Shown: one piece after another, positions 12,380-22,913 of the stretch
Position numbering within the stretch: the stretch's first letter is position 1
Layout of the letters: the number at the start of each line of letters is the position of its first letter
Assembly (NCBI RefSeq): GCF_024679245.1
Contig: NC_090173.1
Span: forward strand, 6,320,428 to 6,384,427
Direction: 5' to 3'
Source of the DNA: Pseudorasbora parva
Lineage: Eukaryota; Chordata; Actinopteri; Cypriniformes; Gobionidae
DNA: 64,000 bases
The notes under the pieces: model-generated
What the model was told of the DNA's origin: nothing
The model's input: the letters and a program-made list of their open reading frames with translations, nothing else
The model's database searches: none
Position numbers and translations under genes: made by a program

Positions 12380-12744
12380 GGATATGTTGACAAGAAACAA
12401 TGGCAAACTAAACTTTTAAATAGCCTATGATAACGTGTAAATTAAAATGTGGTATTTGGAATTAAAAAGCTATAGGCCTACACAAGCAAGGTAAAAGCAC
12501 TTAATTGCTAATAAAACATAACCGAAGATCAGTGGGGGGAAAATAATAATGAATGAATTGTGTGGAATACTGGAAACCCCTTTAAGACAGACGAACGCTT
12601 AATTTGGCAGACGCAGACGACACGCTCGGCAGACGCAGACGCAGACGGCGTGGATAAATGCCTGGATAACGTACGCGTGGATAAACGCCTGGATATATTC
12701 ATTAAAATTTGGAAACTGTATCCTACTATTTTGATAGTTTTTGT

Positions 12745-13016
12745 GAGAAGTCTCTTCTGCTCACTAAGGTGCTGCATTTATTTGATCCAAAATAAAGCAA
12801 AAACAATATTTTGGAATATTTTAACATTATAAAATAACTTTTTTTTCTATTTGAATACATTTTAAACCATTTCTGTGATCAAAGCTGAATGTATCACCAT
12901 TATTCCAGTCACAGTGTCACATGATCCTTCACTCATCATTCTCATGTGAGAATTTGAGCTCAAACATTTATTATTATTATCAATGATGAAAACAGTTGTG
13001 TATAATTTATTGTCAG
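12745..13016 (-). repeat. Cyprinid interspersed repeat, left part
   Basis: The sequence (GTCTCTTCTGCTCACTAAGG, CACATGATCCTTCACTCATC, AACAGTTGTGTATAA) matches a repeat I recognise as very abundant in cyprinid genomes. It breaks at 13016 and continues at 20237, so the hAT element between inserted into it. Confidence 0.6.
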
Positions 13017-13405
13017 CAGGGGCGGATCTAGAAAATTATTCATGGGGTGGCAAGGGGGTGGCATGAGATCTATGAGGGGTGGCAACACTAAATCTTGTGG
13101 ATTCAAGTATAATATACTTATATTAAATATACTTTATATTTATATGTTGCTCACGCAAGTGGCAAAACATTTAAACATAGACCGATGTTAAAAATCAAAA
13201 ACATTTTACATTAAAACTTACAATAGAAAAAAAATCTAGTTTTTAATTTCTTTCATTTTTAAATCTTTTATAAGAAATACTGCAGGTCATAAAGTACTTT
13301 GTTTCTCCACTTCCAAGCAGGGACAGACTGGAGCTAAAATACAGCCCTGGACTTTCTCCCAAATAGGCCCGCCATTCGCCCCAGCCGTGCGCAACAGACA
13401 CTGTA

Positions 13406-13444
13406 CTATGGTGTACTATGTACTAACTACATAGTACACCATAG
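13406..13444. repeat. Perfect 17-bp inverted repeat (hairpin)
   Basis: CTATGGTGTACTATGTA (13406-13422) and its exact reverse complement (13428-13444) are separated by CTAAC. A folded RNA or cruciform would have 17 uninterrupted pairs. Confidence 0.9.
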
Positions 13445-14112
13445 AACCACTGTGGCCCTCTTTTCTTTAACTTTTTCCCATCCACCTTTCTCCTTATGTT
13501 TTCTGCTAGCCATTCTGCTGCGATTTGATTCCGGAAATCCAGGGACCAATCACAAACTGGCTAGTAGGCCGACTTGTCTTCCTCAGGTTTTTTTTTTGTT
13601 GTTGCACGTAGCAGTATATAAGTGATCGTATTAGTGCCCCTGCGGATGGCTGTTCATATTTTGTTATTAGTAGGGCTGTCAATTGATTAAAATATTTAAA
13701 TTAATTTAATCACACATTTTTATCAGTTCTTAAATGTACCTTAAATGAATATGTTTCAAGTTTTAAATACTCTAATCAACATGGGTATGGACAAATATGC
13801 ATGCTTTATGCAAATGTACGTTTATAGTAAAACCATACTCAGAGCAAGAAGACAAGACATGTTGCAAAGGTCATGTTTTTCAAATAACTTGTTCATGTCT
13901 CTTAAGCCTAAGCTTAAACATTCAGAATAAGCCGTGATTTCTCTCATTTTAAGAATATAAATAAAGGGAGTTTTTACACTGGTAGTTTAATTCAGAACAG
14001 GGCACAGTTCGTATGAAAAATTGGTAATGTGAAAGCTGTGATGCGGACCTGAGAGCGCACCAGCTCCACACCATACCTGGAGGAGGAGGTCCATATTCAC
14101 CAGGAGTAGGAA

Positions 14113-14162
14113 TATAGTGCGGCCCCTTTAAGAGTTGGACTATAGTGCGGCCCCTTTAAGAG
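14113..14162 (+). repeat. Two-copy 22-bp repeat
   Basis: TATAGTGCGGCCCCTTTAAGAG occurs at 14113-14134 and again at 14141-14162, with six bases between. Confidence 0.85.
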
Positions 14163-14938
14163 ATGCGCGTTCCTGCCTGTATTTTGTGTGTGTGTGCAGA
14201 AATGTGCTGCGATTCACACGAACAGCAGTGTGAGAATGAAACGTGGACTCGGGAGCGCTCTTGTTCATAACCTGCGTATTAGTTTTTGCCGATTGTAATG
14301 AATTTAGTTCAATAAAAGTAACGCATCTAGGCTACTGTAGGCTAAATGGTGATTGTGTTAATGATTTACCTCAGATATGAGCGAGAGTGAGCTTCAGTGC
14401 ATCGCTCGGACTGCAGAGAATGTGCTCAGTGAAAAAATGCACTTTTCATTTGAACTGGAGTTTAATTAAAGTTAAGCAGAAAATATGGTAGCTTATGTAG
14501 GCTATAACTGCATTTGTTTCAGAGTAATGCTATTGTTAACCCTTTTCTTTCCCTATTAATGTTTGCTGCTGCATCCTTTATGTCTATGGCTGATTTCAAT
14601 TTATCAGATAAGACTTTAAATTATATGCGGTGAAATAAGATTTTCACTTCAATAATCAGTGCTGACGCACCGCTCCTGAAGGCACTGCCGGACCGCATAG
14701 GGTTGCAGTGTGAAAGCTGTTATCTGTTAACATGTGTAACGTTATGCGAAAAAATAAATACATACTGCAAACGGACTGTGTGAAACTGGCGGTAGAGGTG
14801 AGTTGCGTTGCGGATCACTAAGCAGTTCTTGAGTAATTTGTTTGAAAAACAATAGAAAGACTAGTTTTCTTGCTATTATCTCATCACATTGAAGCGCCGC
14901 TGATGTAAATCGGTAGAGGAAACTATTTATATTTAATG

Positions 14939-15292
14939 TGTAGTAGGTTGAAAGATATATGCATGTATGTTAAAGCAAAGGAGAGAGAAAAAAAGGACCC
15001 CCCCCTCCTTTAAAATTTTGTATGGTTCAAAAATATATGAGCATTCATTTATTGATGGTTAAATTCATTGTTACCTTCTTTTTATGGTAAAGAAAATGTT
15101 GCTGTTATTATTGTCTCCTGTAGAGGGCGTTTAACGCTGTTGAATTAAGGTATTGCACCGGGTGTGTCAGAGTTAATAAAACTTTCCCAGAGCTAGCAGC
15201 CAGTACTACTGTCTCACAGCGTTTCTCTTATTTTTCTACAGTGATTCATTTAACCTACCCATTCAGGCTTTCTAGGCCTGATGCGGGTAACA
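14939..15292 (+). mobile_element. Gypsy element A, 5' LTR
   Basis: The LTR starts TGTAGTAGG and ends GGGTAACA. It contains an A+T-rich TATA-like stretch (about 15030) and an AATAAA signal (about 15175). It pairs with 19788-20143 at roughly 97% identity by eye. The target duplication AATG sits at 14935-14938 and 20144-20147. Confidence 0.9.
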
Positions 15293-15295
15293 ATT

Positions 15296-15313
15296 TGGGG
15301 GCTCGTCCGGGAT
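15296..15313 (+). promoter_or_regulatory. tRNA-Pro primer binding site
   Basis: TGGGGGCTCGTCCGGGAT begins three bases after the LTR. It is the 18-mer complementary to the 3' end of tRNA-Pro, the same primer site used by gammaretroviruses such as MLV. Confidence 0.9.
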
Positions 15314-15417
15314 CAGCGCCACCTGGTGGTCGGGTGCTGATCAGTAAAGAACCACAGTGTTTAAACGTCATTTGTCCCAGATCAGTGAGTTAAACGGCAG
15401 ACACCAGCAGTCCAGTC

Positions 15418-16851
15418 ATGGCTACTCTTCAATAACTACAGTGGGAGATCGAGAAGCAGCTCCACCTGCTGTTCAGCTCTTCAAACTGCAAAGCACTTTA
15501 CGATGTAGCCCTGTGCTGTGCGGAGGAGGAAGGAGAAGAGGTCCCAGGCGTGGATGCAACAGAGGTGGAACTCTACGACTTCATCGTTGATTTCATGCGA
15601 GGATAACAAATGCAGAGTCTAGAGGACCAAGGAATGGCCTGCTTGCTGACCCTTCATGACCTTGTTCGTGAGTTGACCGCTACAGGACAAGGTTTCGCTT
15701 CCTACGTCGAAGAAAACGAAGAGACTGTGGGACTGGTATCACAATCTGCATCGACATCAGTAGCTGCCAAGATGCAGGTAGCACAAACTACAGGTCTGTC
15801 ATCACATTCAAGAGCTGAACAAACTGTTCCACTGCCTAGAGTGTCTGAACAAATGACTGATCTGATCAAATTCTCCGATGTTGCATCCTTTTTGCCACGT
15901 AGAGAGTTTAAAATTTATGGTGGACAAATTTCTGATTTAAATTCAGACTTGAGTTTCAACAGCATTTGTAAGCAAATTGATGAAGGTATTGCCGAAAATT
16001 TCACAGAGTCAGAAATCATTCAAACAATGTTAAAGGTAATCAAACCTGGTACTTTCAAAGAGATGCTTATCACGAAAGACAGCCTTACAGTAGCTGAGTT
16101 GAAACGTTTCCTTAGAGCACATCTTAGGGACAAAAGTAGTATTGAATTATTTCAGGAACTGAGTAATGCAAAACAACAAGACAAAGAATCCCCGCAACCG
16201 TTTGTATATAGGTTAATTGGGCTTAAGCAGAGAGTGTTGTTTCCTTCAGAACAAACTGAATCTGAGTTTCAGTATGATCGGAAACTAGCCCAAGGTGTTT
16301 TCTTACACTCACTGTATCAGGGTCTGAATGAAAAACACAGATTTGTCCGGAGAGACATTAAAGCCGCAATAGCAACACAGGCAATCATAGATGATCAGAT
16401 CTTAGAACTGATTACACAGTCTGTTAGTGAGGACGCTGAAAGACAAAAACGAATAGGTCACACGTACAAATCCAAAGTTACAGTTGCAAGTGTAACACAG
16501 CAGGATGAGGTGGATGGGCAATGTTCTCCCCTGAGCCGCGCAGAAGTTAAAGCCAATCGTGATGCCATTCATGAACTTTCTGCTCAAGTATCTGTGTTGA
16601 CCAAGAATCTGGAGAAAGTGGTCATGTCCATGGGCCCAGTTGTTCAACAGCAAACCAAAATAGTTGCAGCAAGTGCACAACAGCCATTAAAACCAGAAAC
16701 GAAGGGTAAATGCAAACAGTGTATCTCCCAAAATGTTGAAGTGTGTACTCACTGTTTCTTGTGTGGTCAAGCAGGGCACAGAGCTGTGGGCTGTCTCATG
16801 AAAAGTCAAGCGTTAAAAGAGAGGAGGTCACTGGGGAGGGACCACCAGTGA
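15418..16851 (+). pseudogene. Gypsy element A gag, two in-frame stops
   Basis: The likely original start is the ATG at 15418, because the frame to 16851 is the same as that of the 413-codon open part beginning at 15610. Two TAA codons (15433-15435 and 15604-15606) break it. The protein would form the particle and bind element RNA. A CCHC zinc knuckle ([14 protein letters not shown]) lies at the C-terminus, about 16753-16794. Gag overlaps pol, which is read in the -1 frame from within this region. No classical slippery heptamer is obvious. The upstream 77-codon ORF at 15357 is another frame of the same DNA. Confidence 0.8.
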
Positions 16852-18971
16852 CCGCAGAAGATACTGTGTCCCAACCTTCTTCCCGTGCACCCAGAGGTGA
16901 GCAACCTGTAACACAGAATACATCCAACAGAGCAAATGAGATTGGAGAGAAACGTGTTGCACAGCTAATTGGTAGTCGCTGCATGATAACTTGCCAATTG
17001 AATGGTGTCCAGACCCAAATGCTTTTGGACAGTGGAGCTCAGGTCAGTATTGTTGGACGAGTGTGGCTAAAGAAATGCTTACCCAACATCAACATCCGAC
17101 CAATAGAATCTCTACTAGCGGATAGCCAGCTTCATGTCACAGCAGCTAATGGGACAGTCGTAACCTTTGATGGATTGGCTGAGGTTTTATTAGAAATCGC
17201 AAGCGGTAAACAAAATAAAATCGCCATCCAAGTGCCCCTGTTGGTGAGTCGAAAGTGCCTCGATTTTCCACTGCTTGGTTTCAATGTAATTGAGGAGATC
17301 ATAAGAGAGAATAATGGTTGTGCCAATAACCTCAGTCTAATTGACCTTCTTTCTGAGGCCTTGCAGATGCAAAGAGGTGCCGCTGAAACTTTGGTATCTA
17401 CAGTGAGCTCCACCCAAGAATGTACTGCAAACTGTAAAGTAAAGACGGGGAAACAAGGAGTCACCATCCCTAGTGGTCAAGTCCTGGAGGTAAGATGCCA
17501 AGTAAAAGCATGGCACAAGGGTGGAACCTTGATGTTTGAACCAGCGTCAGATAGTATAATCCCAGAAGGGTTGGAGTTATTTCCTGCTATTGTAAACGTA
17601 CCTTCTGGTGCCTCAAAGACGGTGAAAATTCCCATTCAAAATTCCACCAGCCATAAGATTTACCTACCTCAGAGACTAGTATTGGGTAATATCGAACCTA
17701 TCAGTGATATGAGACCGATATGCACATCCTTTAATGTTCAGCATTCAGATAAGCAGAACGACAGCATGTTAATGTGTTCAGCCCAGCTCACGCGAACAGA
17801 TGATGTCGATAAAAAAGAAGAACAGCATGAGAGGAGAGTGGGAGAAAAATGGCACCCACCTGTTGATCTTGAACACCTTAACAAACCGGAACAAGACATT
17901 GTGAGAAAAATACTGTTTGAAGAATCAGATGTGTTTGCTCAGGATGAGGGAGATATTGGATGTATTCCTGACCTTCAGCTGAAAATCCACCTATCAGATA
18001 ACACACCAGTCCAGAAGTGTTATAACGCCATTCCAAAACCCCTTTATAAGGAGGTGAATGACTATGTGCAAAACCTGTTGAACAGAGGTTGGATTAAGAA
18101 GTCGGCATCCTCATATTCGTCACCAGTGGTATGCGTTAGAAAAAAAGACAACAGTTTGCGCTTGTGTGTCGATTTCCGAGATCTAAACCATAAGACCATC
18201 CCTGATCGTCATCCTCTTCCCAGGATTCAAGATCTCCTAGACAGCCTTGGTGGTAATTCATGGTTCTCAATTCTAGATCAGGGTAGCGCTTACCATCAAG
18301 GGTTTGTTAGTGAAGAATCTAGATATGTGACTGCTTTCAGCACTCCTTGGGGTCTGTACGAATGGGTACGCATTCCATTTGGTCTGACCAATGCCCCTGC
18401 AGCATTTCAGAGATGTATGGAGGTAGTGTTAAAGAGTATCTGTGATGAGTGCTGCACACCGTATTTAGATGATGTACTGTGTTTCTCTAAGTCATTCAGT
18501 GATCATGTGGAACATCTCAGGAAAGTACCGCGACAAATGAGAAAGCATGGAATCAAACTTCGTCCAAAGAAGTGTGAGCTCTTCAAAAGACAAGTTAGAT
18601 ACATTGGGCGTTTGGTGTCAGGAGAAGGGATTGAAATTGACCCTACGGATCTGGAAGCTGTAAGAACGCTGCAAAACAACGAACCTCGAACAGTGGGAGA
18701 GGTACGAACACTGCTTGGATTCTTTATTTATTACCGATCATTAATCCAGGATTTTTCTCGTCTTGCAAAGCCTCTGTTCGAGCTTCTCCAATGCTCATCT
18801 GAAGCCAGGGGAGTTGTCACCGTACCGCTTCGTCAGGGAGGAGGTAAAAACAGGAAACAAGAAAAAGGACAACTTCATTCAAGGACACCTGTGACCTGGA
18901 CGGATAAGCACCGGAGAGTCGGTGGGCGGGGCCATAATGACGACGGCCGAGTTGCGTTTGCGTGCTTCTAG
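16743..18971 (+). pseudogene. Gypsy element A pol: protease and RT, truncated
   Basis: This 742-codon frame contains an aspartic protease ([13 protein letters not shown]; catalytic DSG at 17028-17036) and a reverse transcriptase of the Ty3/Gypsy type. RT landmarks are [34 protein letters not shown] and the YLDD active site at 18462-18473. The usual DLxSGYHQ box reads DQGSAYHQ. After the RT thumb ([21 protein letters not shown]) the family ends. RNase H and integrase are missing; the frame runs into 76 bp of foreign DNA (18915-18990) and stops there. Pol is normally made as a Gag-Pol fusion. This copy cannot integrate by itself. Confidence 0.85.
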
Positions 18972-18990
18972 TAAACACAGAAACTGGCGA
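18915..18990 (+). repeat. 76-bp segment identical to the 23-kb RecQ-MITE
   Basis: Every one of 76 bases equals 23042-23117, part of the inverted-repeat element at 22914-23440. The similarity begins and ends abruptly on both sides. The segment sits exactly where RNase H and integrase should be, which suggests capture during reverse transcription or repair rather than transposition: no termini or target duplication are present. Confidence 0.9.
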
Positions 18991-19031
18991 TCACATGAGC
19001 GAGTACAGTATGACAGTGTCACCAGAAACTG

Positions 19032-19466
19032 TTGCGTGTGCTCCACCGCAACCTTTTGATGGCTGTGAATGATTTACCGGTGGAACAACCCTTGCCCATT
19101 GCTAAAGAGACAAAGAGAAGACAGGAAAGACATTTAACGACTCAGTCAGTAGAATGCTCAATGACAGATACCTCGGACGAGGAAGAGCATACTCACCAAT
19201 ATGATTTGCGAAGAATCCCATGTTACAAACTGCGAAAGCTTCCACAAAGGGATACGGTACCAGTGTTACCAAAAGATTCGTCTGACCTTCGTCCAACTGC
19301 CTGTGAGTTTCAACCAGCGAGGGGATATGATCTACCAGAGAGCCAAGATCAGGAGTCAGGTCCAGAGGATCAGTTACCCAGCCCAGAATTAGAGTTACAG
19401 GTTTCGGATGGAGACAGAAGGGGAATAGATGATGTGGAAGAACATGTGGTTGAACATGGGATATAA
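19032..19466 (+). pseudogene. Gypsy element A, C-terminal tail of pol
   Basis: This frame is the same as that of pol upstream. It begins VLHRNLLMAVNDLPVEQPL, a phrase like the segment that follows integrase in Ty3/Gypsy polyproteins (R-V-H-R-N-L-L-x). The rest is acidic and low complexity, without a known domain. It shows that only the middle of pol (RNase H and integrase) was lost. Confidence 0.6.
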
Positions 19467-19770
19467 AGAGAGATAGAGGAGACGAGAGACAGAAAAGTAA
19501 GGAGATCTCAGAGAACTGGAAGACCCAAGGAAATGTTCACTTACGACACTCTGGGTATTCCATCTTACTAACCCTGGAGAGCAGCGCTAAACTCAGTACA
19601 ACTCACACAGCCCTATATAGCTCGAAATGGGACACATTACTTTCAGTATATGCCCACTCACCCTTGTTGTCATTGGTGTCAGTATGTGTATTGAGTCAGT
19701 GGTACAAAGAAGAGATTAAAAGGAAAAAAATAACATGTTCAAAAGTTATTCAGATGTCAGGAGCCATCTA

Positions 19771-19787
19771 AAAAAAATAGGGGAGAA
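19771..19787 (+). promoter_or_regulatory. Polypurine tract of Gypsy element A
   Basis: AAAAAAATAGGGGAGAA directly precedes the 3' LTR, as expected for the plus-strand primer. One T interrupts the purine run. Confidence 0.8.
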
Positions 19788-20143
19788 TGTAGTAGGTTGA
19801 AAGATATATGCATGTATGTTAAAGCAAAGGAGAGAGAAAAAAGGACCCCCCCCCCCTCCTTTAAAATTTTGTATGGTTCAAAAATATATGAGCATTCATT
19901 TATTGATGGTTGAATTCATTGTTACCTTCTTTTTATGGTAATGAAAATGTTGCTGTCATTATTGTCTCCTGTAGAGGGCGTTTAACGCTGTTGAATTAAG
20001 GTATTGCACCGGGTGCGTCAGAGTTAATAAAACTTTGCCAGAGCTTGCAGCCAGTACTACTGTCTCACAGCGTTTCTCTTATTTCTCTACAGTGATTCAT
20101 TTAACTTACCCATTCAGGCTTTCCAGGCCTGATGCAGGTAACA
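19788..20143 (+). mobile_element. Gypsy element A, 3' LTR
   Basis: Starts TGTAGTAGG, ends AGGTAACA, and is followed by the AATG duplication. About ten substitutions and short C-run and A-run length differences separate it from the 5' LTR. The insertion is therefore not brand new, but far younger than the surrounding hAT relic. Confidence 0.9.
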
Positions 20144-20236
20144 AATGCATTGGGAATTTGGGATGCTGGGGTGGCAGACGGGTTTTTCTTAGGGTGGCAG
20201 TTGCCACCCCATGCCACCCCGGTAGATCCGCCCCTG

Positions 20237-20345
20237 ATTGTCAGGATTATTATAATGAACAGAAAGTAAAAAGATAACATAATTTTTTGGGGAAACTTAT
20301 TCAGCAAGGATGCATTAAATGGATGAAGTTAAAGTATACACATTT
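20237..20345. repeat. Cyprinid interspersed repeat, right part
   Basis: Continuation of the repeat at 12745-13016 after the hAT target duplication (GATTATTATAATGAACAGAA). A segment in the opposite orientation of the same family follows (TTCAGCAAGGATGCATTAAA at 20300-20319), so the host repeat was partly inverted or is a palindromic copy. Confidence 0.5.
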
Positions 20346-20564
20346 ATAATGCAGCAAAAGCTTATATTTTATATTTTTATTTATCTTAAGTATAAAGCTT
20401 TTCCATTATAAATGTAGGCCTAGGCTATCTTTAACCCTCTGCCCAACGAAAGCACCGGCTTTTTTGATCAGATGATAATGTTGTCATCACATCACATACA
20501 AAATATATAGATGGATTTAAGGGGATCCCTCATAAAGGTTCATCATATTTGGGGGTCCTTTTGC

Positions 20565-20935
20565 AGGACCGTTTGCAGAGGCAGCCTTACTCTTGGGTCT
20601 ACGCTGATAGCAGAGGAGAAATTATAGGGGGTGGGGGGGCAGGACCGTTTGCGGAGGCAGCCTCCCGCTTGGGTCTGCACAATTGGGTCTGCGCCTATAG
20701 CAGAGAAGAAATTAGGGGGGGGGGTAGGACCGTTTGCGGAGGCAGCCTCACGCTTTGGGTCTGCACCTATAGCAGAGGAGAAATTAAGGGGGGGGGGCAG
20801 GACCGTTTGCGGAGGCAGCCTCACGCTTTGGGTCTGCACCTATAGCAGAGGAGAAATTAAGGGGGGGGGGCAGGACCGTTTGCGGAGGCAGCCTCACGCT
20901 TTGGGCCTGCTCCAATAGCAGAGGAGAAATGTATT
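20565..20935 (+). repeat. Minisatellite, five units of 73-85 bp
   Basis: Units start at 20565, 20641, 20726, 20799 and 20872, each opening AGGACCGTTTGC(G/A)GAGGCAGCC and ending in a G-run. The last two full units are almost identical. Open frames of 95-98 codons on both strands come from the unit having no stop, and are not taken as genes. Confidence 0.9.
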
Positions 20936-21027
20936 ATATAGCTTTTCTCGATTTAACAGAGAATAAAAGCCAGAACGCACCGAAATATTGGAAGCGTGGA
21001 AAGAAGAACAGAAGAAGCTATACTTAC

Positions 21028-21480
21028 CTGTGGGAGGGTGAAAGGTAACAGTCACTGTCGAAGAGGACGTGGAACTATTGCGAGCAGACGTGGAACTAAT
21101 GTCTGCGGCCGCGATAGTCCCGGCCGAATTAAGTGGCGGACGTGAAAGCGAAGTGAAGTGAAGGTGAAGTGAAGTGAAGGCTGAAACTGAAACTGACCGT
21201 ATAGATCGTGCAGTTGTTTGTGTTGATGTTTGCGTGTTGCTACGAGAACGCTGAATGCGGCGTGAGAGTGAGAGTTTTTGGTGAAAACACACGAGCAGAT
21301 CGTGAAGTTGCACTTTTGAATTCCTCTGGGTGAAATGGAAAACCCGCGCTGGATAACGCTTGCCTGAGCGCGTTGACGGACCATTTCTCAGCAGGAGGTA
21401 CGAGGCTTAACGTTACTGCTGAAGAGGATGATGTTGATGATGATGAAGGCCTCGATGCATCACGATGAGGATCGACCAAG
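21028..21480 (-). pseudogene. Transposon-type first exon with SAP-like stretch
   Basis: On the minus strand an ATG at 21479 opens MVDPHRDASRPSSSSTSSSS and then WSVNALRQALSSAGFPFHPE, which resembles a SAP-type helix-turn. After a frameshift near 21310 the frame continues (LHDLLVCFHQKLS..., then a Ser/Thr-rich linker). It runs to a strong donor at 21028 (CCCACAG then GTAAGTATAG). Sequence upstream on this strand includes a TATA-like TATATATTTAC (about 21970) and ends at the transposon terminus GTTTGCTGGG (22049-22058). I infer the 5' exon of a DNA transposon whose left half is lost. No catalytic domain is visible. Confidence 0.45.
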
Positions 21481-22048
21481 CCCTGTGATGATTCTAAATG
21501 GAAGAAGAGAGAGGTTTTCTTGAGCGAGGTGTTATGTGGAGCGGAGAGACCGGCGATCTGGAGATCATCAGGTGAAATGAGCAGCGAAGCCAGTCAAGCA
21601 GAGTTGGGCAGGCCAAATGCTTCAGGAACTAAAAAGGGGAATGATGATTGGTTGAGAATCTCATCGGATTGATGAGAATTTAGCATATTTCCTCAACTAG
21701 GATTTCTTAGGACTTTTAGTATGTTGTTCTGGACACCTCATAGAAATGATCTAAGCTGAATAAAATTCTTTTACAATTAGTCTGTCGTAAAACGCTATTT
21801 TGCCTGGACTAAAGAGGTAAGCTGCTGGTTTTATACCTTGGTATTAATTGAAAGATTAGATGGGCGTACTCCTCCCGAAATTACGTTTATTAACTTCACT
21901 TGGTCACGGCTTTGCTCACGTCAAGGTACGTGTCAATCGACATGATTGATTGCTTAGTTAGCAAAGTAAATATATAAACCACCCCTCATACAACTCGGAC
22001 CTACTGCAGACCTAAACGGACGTTCGCAATGTCCGGGGGACGTCCCCT

Positions 22049-22058
22049 GTTTGCTGGG
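22049..22058. mobile_element. DNA transposon terminus GTTTGCTGGG
   Basis: Inverted copy of the CCCAGCAAAC terminus seen at 2459, preceded by GACGTCCCC motifs. It probably bounds the minus-strand exon at 21028-21480. The opposite terminus was not found. Confidence 0.4.
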
Positions 22059-22913
22059 GAGTTATCGGAAGAGAGAGATCTGCACCCATTGGAAAGTTGA
22101 ATAGTATTCCACATTAACGTTATATTCTACTCATCTGAAGCTAAAAGGGACATCAGATGCAAAATTAAGTTCTCCATTGGTAATATGCAGCCAATGAAGT
22201 TTTTCATTTGCATTGTATGTGATTAATGTGGATTTGTTGCTATGTGTGGAAAGTGTAAAATATGTGTTCAAAAAATGTTAAAGTGAACTTCACTCTGTTT
22301 GAAAGGTTTACAAAGACAACATTTATTTATTTTTGTGGCTCTTTATATTCTTTATTTTTGTGTTTTTAGTTCTCACGGCATCTTGAGTTGGATGGTTATC
22401 TTCATGATTAACAATAAATTGCCAGTCATTAGAAAAATCCTTGTGCTCGTGAAATTCTCTGGGGGGAGCTACATTGTGTTTTACCACCCCTTTAACACAT
22501 ATAGTGTATGTGCCCAGGGACAACACGTGTTCATTTTTCCAGTACTTTAACGGCATTCTTATCGGTACTTTTTGAGATTTTATATGTGTGTGGGTGTGTG
22601 TGTGGTGGATGTGAGGTCAGGTAGGCGGTGTCAACAAGTGCAAAGTCAGGGCAGCCGTCCATATATTGTGACGTAATTTAGAGTGCGCTGAATCATTCCA
22701 GCGAGCTAGTACTGCGTTTCAACAGCGTGGGGAATGAAAGTGCAGTAAGTTTGAATGTTTAATGTTGAAGCATGTTTCTTGATCACAAGATTGTGGGTGC
22801 TGGTTTAAAGACTGTTTTGATTTAATTATTTGTAGAAGCACCACTGTTTGAGGCTGTCTTAGACTGATGTTTTTTGGAGATGCTGACTGTTTATAGAAAG
22901 TTCTCAGGTGACC
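22059..22913. other. No gene seen
   Basis: AT-rich DNA with a short GT-rich tract (about 22583-22605). The pair of ORFs on opposite strands at 22299-22556 shows no family resemblance. A GTGCAGTAAGTTTG phrase near 22740-22753 could be a splice donor, but nothing supports a gene around it. Confidence 0.4.

Larger units (their letters stand above)
13017..20236. mobile_element. hAT DNA transposon hosting a Gypsy element
   Basis: The inverted termini are CAGGGGCGGATCTA at 13017 and TAGATCCGCCCCTG at 20223-20236. GGGGTGGCA motifs are repeated just inside each end. The flanking 8-mers are identical (ATTGTCAG at 13009-13016 and 20237-20244), the hallmark of hAT insertion. Without the Gypsy element (14939-20143 plus its duplicated AATG) the hAT is about 2 kb and has no transposase ORF. 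It also contains fragments resembling ends of other hAT elements (CAGGGACAGACTGG at about 13319; TAGGGCTGTCAATTGATTAAA at about 13672). Confidence 0.85.

Noticed and set aside
13745..13930. 61-codon ORF inside the hAT element as a transposase remnant
   Set aside because: No BED finger or hAT dimerisation motif is visible; it is AT-rich random coding.
19102..19296. Minus-strand ORFs within Gypsy element A (16402-16680, 16796-16984, 17132-17467, 19102-19296)
   Set aside because: Antisense shadows of gag and pol with no domain.
20543..20918. 98-codon ORFs on both strands
   Set aside because: They come from the 73-85 bp minisatellite unit having no stop codon.
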